From Halorubrum rutilum (GTDB lineage: Archaea > Halobacteriota > Halobacteria > Halobacteriales > Haloferacaceae): DNA of 64,000 bases. Made by a program: the position numbers and the translations under genes. Position 1 is the first letter of the stretch. The number at the start of each line of letters is the position of its first letter. The notes under the pieces were generated by a model. That model ran no database searches and was not told the origin of the DNA. It saw nothing but the letters and a program-made list of their open reading frames with translations. The DNA lies in NCBI RefSeq assembly GCF_024494565.1, contig NZ_JANHDN010000006.1, positions 156,069 through 220,068 of the forward strand, given 5' to 3'. Below are positions 59,368-64,000 of this stretch, in pieces.

Positions 59368-61467
59368 GTGGCGATTTTCGACCCGTACAGCGACCGATCG
59401 CGGGCTGTGCTTGCCTGGGTTGTCGTATTCGCGGCTATCGTCGGATTCGTCGTTGCCGGAGCGTTCCTTTCCGACCCTGCGGCGACCGCGCCTGACCCCG
59501 TCGCGTACGAGGATATCGTCGAACTCGGGCTGTCTACGGAGACGGATTCGCTAATGTCTGATTCCGGCCGAATTCCGCGCGTTCAGGTGTTTTACTCGCA
59601 GCTCCAGTACGTCATTGGATACAACGGCGTCGAATCCTTTGTCGATCGACTCGACGAAGGCTACACCGAACGTCGGTTCGGCTATCCGCTCATCGCGTAT
59701 GTCGAAACTTTTGATGGGACCAAGCCGGGGACGACTGAAACGGGGTTGTTCACAGCAGCCGAATCGAGACCATCGTCGTGGACACCTGCCGAAGAAGCGG
59801 TCTACGTTGTCAACAGTGAGGCTCGGACGCCAGCCGGCGAGACGGTTATCCCGTTTTCCTCTCGGGACGCGGCAACAGCGTTCACCGGAAGTCACGGCGG
59901 GAAAATCGTTGATTGGGCGGAGCTTCGGACGCGATCGTTCGACGTTGACTCCGGGGCGGTCGCGCGGGCGATGGCACCGGAACGCTGGGAAATGGCAGAT
60001 AAACGGGTCACATCTGCAGAGCAAACCGCCGACCGCCCTGTCTCGGTCACCGTCGGTGAGGATGCCGGAACAATTTCGGCTGCGGTCGACGCAGCCCCAC
60101 CGAACACGACTGTCGTCGTGCCGTCTGGATCCTACGAGGAGCAGATCAATGTCACGAAACCCCTCACGATCGCCGGCGAAGGCGCACACGTCAGCGGTGG
60201 CGGAAACGGTTCGGTGATCACCGTTCGGGCGCCGAACGTCGCGATCACGGGACTGACGATCGACGGCACCGGTAATCGGACCCGGGATCCCGAAGCGGCT
60301 CAACGGCGGGCCAAAGAGGCCGCGCAAGGAAATGAGACGGAGTCGTGGGACACGAACATCCAACTGGGATACGGCTACGGCGACGCCGGGATCCGCGGAC
60401 TCGGCGCGCCAGGGCTGTTCATAGACGACGTGATGATCGACACGAACGCGAGCGGTGTTCTCCTGCGGGACGGATCAGACGCGGTGCTCCGTGATATCGA
60501 GGTCAATGGAACGGCTGAGTGGGATGACGGCTTCATGGGAATCACCGGAATGGAATCGCAAGTAACGGTCACCAACGGGACGTTCACGAACGGTCGTGAC
60601 GGGATATATCTCCACCGTGCCGACGGGTCAATCGTCAGGAACTCGACGTTCAGACAGAACCGTTACGGTGTCCATCTCATGTACACCGGCGACGCCTTAA
60701 TCGCGGACAACTCGTTCCGAGACGAGATTTTCGCGGGGATCACGGTAATGACTCGGCCAGCCCGTAACGCGATCGTCGGCAACGACGTGCGTGGCTCAGC
60801 GGCCGGGATACAAGCGTCCGGGACGCTAACGTACGTCGGCTACAACACGCTCGCACACAACGATCTGGGCTTTTCCACCAGTTCACGCGGATCATTATAC
60901 GAGCACAACGTTGTCGTGGAAAATGAAGAGGGCGCGCGAGCGACGACGGTCGTGCCTGCGAGCCGCGTGGTCGCAAACGATTTCGTGGGGAACTACCGCC
61001 ACGCCGGGGCTGGAGCAGGACCGCTACGCGTGTGGGCCGACGGCGATCGCGGTAACTACTGGGAGGGAGCGAACGCGGGGCTCCACGAGCCGGGCGGGCG
61101 TGCCTACCGCCCGACATCGCCGATCGACGCTGCCCTCCACCGGGAACCGGCCGTCGTCACGCTCCGCGAGTCGCCAGCGAACGAACTTCTCGAACGCCTC
61201 CGCGGCACCGTCGCGGGGGCGCGTTCTGGCAGTATCATTGATCCGGCACCGGCACCGGAGCCGTACGCTCCCGATCGGGTCGCAGCGGCTACGGACCCAA
61301 ATGTAACGGCGATTCACACCGATTGGCGGGCGCAGATCAATGACCGCGGCCATGCTGTTCGGCAACTTGACAACCAACCAATGACCGCGGACGACCGAAA
61401 CGTAACGCGACCGAACTGGGGTACCGAGCCGAACGAGCATGCGGCGGTCGTGGAGGCGTCTCTATGA
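59368..61467 (+). CDS. nosD: NosD with an N-terminal NosL-like domain
   Basis: A 699-residue exported protein. A signal-anchor helix (residues about 12-36) is followed by a NosL-like stretch at about 90-195 (YVVNSEARTPAGETVIPFSS, then AATAFTGSHGGKIVDWAELR) and then the NosD right-handed beta-helix (CASH/pectate-lyase-like) at about 215-600, with repeats such as GIYLHRADGSIVRNSTFRQN. NosD delivers or inserts copper-sulfur parts of the N2O reductase CuZ centre. GTG at 59368 is the only start in reach. It overlaps nosF by 4 nt. The typical protein lacks the N-terminal NosL part, so the fusion is unusual or lineage-specific. Confidence 0.85.
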   Translation: MAIFDPYSDRSRAVLAWVVVFAAIVGFVVAGAFLSDPAATAPDPVAYEDIVELGLSTETDSLMSDSGRIPRVQVFYSQLQYVIGYNGVESFVDRLDEGYTERRFGYPLIAYVETFDGTKPGTTETGLFTAAESRPSSWTPAEEAVYVVNSEARTPAGETVIPFSSRDAATAFTGSHGGKIVDWAELRTRSFDVDSGAVARAMAPERWEMADKRVTSAEQTADRPVSVTVGEDAGTISAAVDAAPPNTTVVVPSGSYEEQINVTKPLTIAGEGAHVSGGGNGSVITVRAPNVAITGLTIDGTGNRTRDPEAAQRRAKEAAQGNETESWDTNIQLGYGYGDAGIRGLGAPGLFIDDVMIDTNASGVLLRDGSDAVLRDIEVNGTAEWDDGFMGITGMESQVTVTNGTFTNGRDGIYLHRADGSIVRNSTFRQNRYGVHLMYTGDALIADNSFRDEIFAGITVMTRPARNAIVGNDVRGSAAGIQASGTLTYVGYNTLAHNDLGFSTSSRGSLYEHNVVVENEEGARATTVVPASRVVANDFVGNYRHAGAGAGPLRVWADGDRGNYWEGANAGLHEPGGRAYRPTSPIDAALHREPAVVTLRESPANELLERLRGTVAGARSGSIIDPAPAPEPYAPDRVAAATDPNVTAIHTDWRAQINDRGHAVRQLDNQPMTADDRNVTRPNWGTEPNEHAAVVEASL

Positions 61468-62336
61468 CCGAGCGCTCACCGGCGGAGGGGACGCCCGACT
61501 CCGAGTCACCGGTTGAAGGCGCCAAACCCGACCGCGTGGTTGTCGACGACTTCACTCGGACGTATGGCGGCGTGCCGGTGCTCAATTCGGTGTCGCTCGT
61601 GTTCGAGCCGGGGCTCACGGCGGTAATCGGGCCGAACGGCTCCGGAAAGTCGACGCTGCTCGGTGCGCTCGCAGGAACTGTTCTCCCGACCACCGGGCAG
61701 GTCCAACCGCCGATCGCCGAGGACGGGGGCAGGAAGTCGATCGGTTACCTCCCGCAGCAGGTTCCGTTCCGTGAGGGGTTCACCGCTCGGGAAACGCTCG
61801 CGTTCTACGCGCGACTGGTTGATGGAGATCCCGACGCCGCGCTCGCGTCGGTCGGACTGTCGGACGCCGCCGACAAACCGGTTGAGGATCTCTCCGGTGG
61901 GATGCAGCGACTTCTCGGTATCGCACAGGCGATGCTGGGCGATCCGCCACTCGTCGTGCTTGACGAACCGGCCAGCGGGCTTGACCCTGGAATGCGTGAG
62001 CGGGCGTTCCGGACTGCGGCCACCAACGTGACCGACGGCAAGACGGTCGTTGTGAGTACACACAATCTCGATCTCGTTGATGCCCACGCTGATCGCGTTG
62101 TCATGCTCGTCCGCGGACGGGTTGCAGTTGCCGGCGACCTCGACGCCCTCCGCGACGAGTACGACGTCGACACGACCGCGGCGCTGTACGAGGCTGCGGG
62201 ACGCGACATTACGCTCTTTAGAACCGACGACGACGCGGACCCAGCGAGAAGCGGTGCGGCGGCCGAAGACGAGCGAAACGGGCCCGGGGACGATGGCGAC
62301 CGCGATGTCCATGTGACGGGGGTGTCCGAACGATGA
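61464..62336 (+). CDS. nosF: NosF, ABC transporter ATPase of N2O-reductase maturation
   Basis: A 290-residue ABC ATPase: Walker A GPNGSGKST, Q-loop GYLPQQ, signature LSGGMQRLLGIAQ, Walker B LVVLDEPASGLDP and H-loop VVSTHNL. With NosY it forms the NosDFY transporter, coupling ATP to copper/sulfur delivery to NosZ. The start overlaps nosD by 4 nt and the end overlaps nosY by 4 nt. The acidic C-terminal 60 residues are low-complexity. Confidence 0.92.
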   Translation: MTERSPAEGTPDSESPVEGAKPDRVVVDDFTRTYGGVPVLNSVSLVFEPGLTAVIGPNGSGKSTLLGALAGTVLPTTGQVQPPIAEDGGRKSIGYLPQQVPFREGFTARETLAFYARLVDGDPDAALASVGLSDAADKPVEDLSGGMQRLLGIAQAMLGDPPLVVLDEPASGLDPGMRERAFRTAATNVTDGKTVVVSTHNLDLVDAHADRVVMLVRGRVAVAGDLDALRDEYDVDTTAALYEAAGRDITLFRTDDDADPARSGAAAEDERNGPGDDGDRDVHVTGVSER

Positions 62337-63214
62337 CCGGGGATCTGGGCGTGACTGACGCGTTTGCCGGCGCAGGGACCGTATTCCGACGAGAGCTCGC
62401 AACAATCCTGCGCACGTCCGGCTACGGCGTCCTAGGGGTCGGCTTATTTGGTGTGCTCTGGCTTCTGGTCGCCGTCGGCGGCGGTGGCGCGACAGGATTC
62501 GTTCCGGCGGTTGTCGACCTCCTCTTGCCGGCCGAGTTGCTGGTGCCGCTACTCGCGGTCGTGCTGGGGTATCGGGCGCTGTTGGCGGACGCGGTCAGCG
62601 GGGAATTCGCCGTGATCCGGACGTATCCGATTGGCGTCGTGGGCTACGTCGTCGGTGTCCTGCTTGCACGGCTGGTGGCGTTGGTTGCGGTCGTCGGCCT
62701 CCCATTCGCCGTGATCGGCGGCTACGTCTGGTTGACTGCCGCCCCTGACACCGGAATCTTCGCGACCCACGCGGGCGTCGACTCGCCGCTGCTGTACGTC
62801 CGCTTTCTCGCACTGATCACGCTGTTCGGGGCGGCGTTCCTCGCGCTGTCGATGTGGGTGTCGGCAGCAGCGACGAGCCGGCGGGGCGCGGCCGCGCTCG
62901 CGGTCCTCGCGTTCCTCGTTGGAACGCTCGGCGGCGACCTCGCGCTCATTCAGTCACTGATGGCTGGTGCCGACCCGTCGGCGGTCGCCGGACGAGCCGC
63001 GCTCACACCGAATGGAGCCTTCCGCGGACTCGTCTTCGAGACCGTGATTGGGGTTTCGTTCGCGCAGGAGGGGAACGTCGTCGACGTCGGCCGGGCGGTC
63101 GGCTCGCTTGCGGGGTGGACGCTCTTCGGAAGCCTCGCTTCGGTCGGAACGCTCGCCTTCCGAGAGCGCATAAGTATCGTAATCGAACGGAGCCGATTCC
63201 GGTTCGCGGAGTGA
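62333..63214 (+). CDS. nosY: NosY, ABC permease of N2O-reductase maturation
   Basis: A 293-residue membrane protein with six hydrophobic segments: about 22-45 (TSGYGVLGVGLFGVLWLLVA), 62-85, 106-130, 160-185, 195-215 and 260-280. It is the permease partner of NosF, overlapping it by 4 nt. The N-terminal half reads like ABC-2 type permeases. The nosL-like gene follows after 129 nt. Confidence 0.9.
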   Translation: MTGDLGVTDAFAGAGTVFRRELATILRTSGYGVLGVGLFGVLWLLVAVGGGGATGFVPAVVDLLLPAELLVPLLAVVLGYRALLADAVSGEFAVIRTYPIGVVGYVVGVLLARLVALVAVVGLPFAVIGGYVWLTAAPDTGIFATHAGVDSPLLYVRFLALITLFGAAFLALSMWVSAAATSRRGAAALAVLAFLVGTLGGDLALIQSLMAGADPSAVAGRAALTPNGAFRGLVFETVIGVSFAQEGNVVDVGRAVGSLAGWTLFGSLASVGTLAFRERISIVIERSRFRFAE

Positions 63215-63343
63215 GGACTCCGGTCGCGCGATCGTATTGGCATTCGATTCGTACATTTCTTTCACAGCATCAACGCACCCAATCTTTGTGTGAGGCGAAT
63301 TCGACGTTCCCACCAGAACGGATATGATCGGGTGAGCGTAAGC

Positions 63344-63886
63344 ATGGATATGAACCGACGCCGCGTCATCGCTGCCGGGATCGGCGGTGCAGTCATCGGA
63401 CTCGCGGGCTGTCTCAGCGGGAGCGCCTCCGAGGAAGCCCTCCCCGATCCGGTCAATCTTGAGGGAGAGTTCGACACCGACCACGGGATGGCGATCGGGC
63501 CCCACGGCGGCGCGAACGGGCAGATCTTCTATCGAGACGCCGAACCGCGAGACGAGGGTAACCCGGCGTGGTTCCACACCCTCGTCCACAGCCTGTTTCC
63601 CTACCACTTCGATCGGCTAGACCGCGGCTGGGAGCCGGTCGTCGTCTACGTGACCGACTTCTCGCGCGTCGACTACACCGTGCGGCAGCGTGACGGTGCG
63701 CCGCGAATGCCGTCGCCGACGGCACCGGAGACGTTCGCCGACGCGACCGGCCTCGTCTACGTCGCCGAAAGCGACGTGATGGGTGGAATGGGCCCGGCGC
63801 TACACCCGTTCTCGGATCAAGAGGAAGCCCAATCGTTTATCGACACCTACGGCGGCCAGATGTTTGACTATGAGGGGCTGTGTTGA
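63344..63886 (+). pseudogene. nosL: NosL-like lipoprotein, 3' end cut off by an IS element
   Basis: A lipoprotein with signal peptide and lipobox LAGCLSGS (Cys about residue 23 from the ATG at 63344), then a NosL-like domain: GEFDTDHGMAIGPHGGANGQ and TGLVYVAESDVMGGMGPALHPF, then FIDTYGGQMFDYE. Copper binding would involve the Met and His residues. Native coding stops at base 63875; the last residues and stop come from the IS end. Normal homologues continue about 10-30 residues after the YGG motif, so a truncated protein may still fold and function. Confidence 0.7.
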
Positions 63887-64000
63887 ATCGCCATACAGCA
63901 GCGAGGTAGGCCACTAAATCAAAGGAGTTGAAGCGGGAAGATTCGGTTGCCTATGACACAAATCTCCCGCTTCATCGGGGAGGTTGTGCCGGTTGCTCAA
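63876..64000 (+). mobile_element. IS5/ISH1-type insertion sequence, left end (runs off the window)
   Basis: The left terminal sequence GGCTGTGTTGAATCGCCAT starts at 63876 and the transposase ATG is at 63953. The TIR is related to that of the MITE at 41003 and the 27-nt relic at 11782. The matching right end and the target duplication are outside; if 8 bp, the duplicated target would be the bases 63868-63875. Confidence 0.75.
63953..64000 (+). CDS. Transposase, IS5/ISH1-type, N-terminal fragment
   Basis: Sixteen codons are visible (MTQISRFIGEVVPVAQ) before the window ends. The QISRF start is typical of haloarchaeal IS5-family (ISH1-group) DDE transposases, and the element end lies 77 nt upstream. 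Confidence 0.7.
   Translation, partial: MTQISRFIGEVVPVAQ

Noticed and set aside
1..64000. CRISPR arrays, rRNA and tRNA genes
   Set aside because: No regular spaced repeats and no cloverleaf-like or rRNA signatures were noticed on reading; a dedicated tRNA/rRNA scan was not possible.

Overview
The window reads as haloarchaeal DNA (class Halobacteria). The proteins are acidic and the DNA is GC-rich. Typical haloarchaeal families are present: Bat/HTH_10 regulators, HalOD1 domains, a TFB, split YeeE/YedE, small CPxCG-type zinc proteins, and a haloarchaeal-type ba3 oxidase. A Halorubrum-like host is plausible, but the genus is inference. Insertion sequences, a MITE, two toxin-antitoxin modules, an integrase and several broken genes suggest a megaplasmid or a plastic chromosomal island. 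I saw no rRNA, tRNA or CRISPR array.

Layout. 1-2824: end of dabB and complete dabA (inorganic-carbon uptake). 3180-11423: sensor/regulator block with a giant PAS/GAF Bat-type activator, a RecA-like protein, a PAS histidine kinase and a HalOD1 protein. 11874-14933, all minus strand: a TFB, two small zinc proteins and an isolated sufB. 15105-16381: a hypothetical and a TauE/UreH-like membrane protein. 16997-18580: IS4-type transposase. 19322-21511: antitoxin, PIN toxin and tyrosine recombinase cassette, followed by a decayed membrane-protein gene.

22745-26749: exported COG1361 protein plus an RND/MMPL exporter. 26839-35148: dense sulfur-handling cluster with TusA, SQR-like flavoprotein, DUF1641, thioredoxin, class-V aminotransferase, HalOD1, DsrE, a second TusA, rhodanese-MBL fusion, split YeeE/YedE and a PiT-type transporter. 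35336-38070: pgsB/pgsC-like pair for poly-gamma-glutamate, pgsC apparently duplicated internally. 38465-39511: PAS kinase. 39820-40754: second PIN/antitoxin pair with an operator palindrome. 40848-41815: a small gene split by a 210-bp MITE (16-bp perfect TIR, 8-bp target duplication) and a UspA pseudogene. 42072-43907: small membrane protein, TauE exporter and an HTH regulator.

43934-46628: ba3-type cytochrome oxidase. 46750-50159: HTH regulator, tungstate-type binding lipoprotein, and a rhodanese coupled to a Bat-type regulator. 50672-53343: cytochrome bd oxidase. 55076-57428: feoA-feoB-zinc ribbon with a DtxR-like palindrome at the feoA start. 57638-59239: thioredoxin reductase-like protein and thioredoxin. 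59368-63886: nosD (with a NosL-like N-terminal part), nosF, nosY and a nosL cut off by an IS5/ISH1-type element running off the window end.

Taken together, sulfur relay and transport, thiol redox proteins, two terminal oxidases and DAB-type carbon uptake suggest an accessory sulfane-sulfur programme. A shared sequence, GTATTGTGTAG or close variants, lies in several of the sulfur and redox gene promoters and may mark a common regulon.
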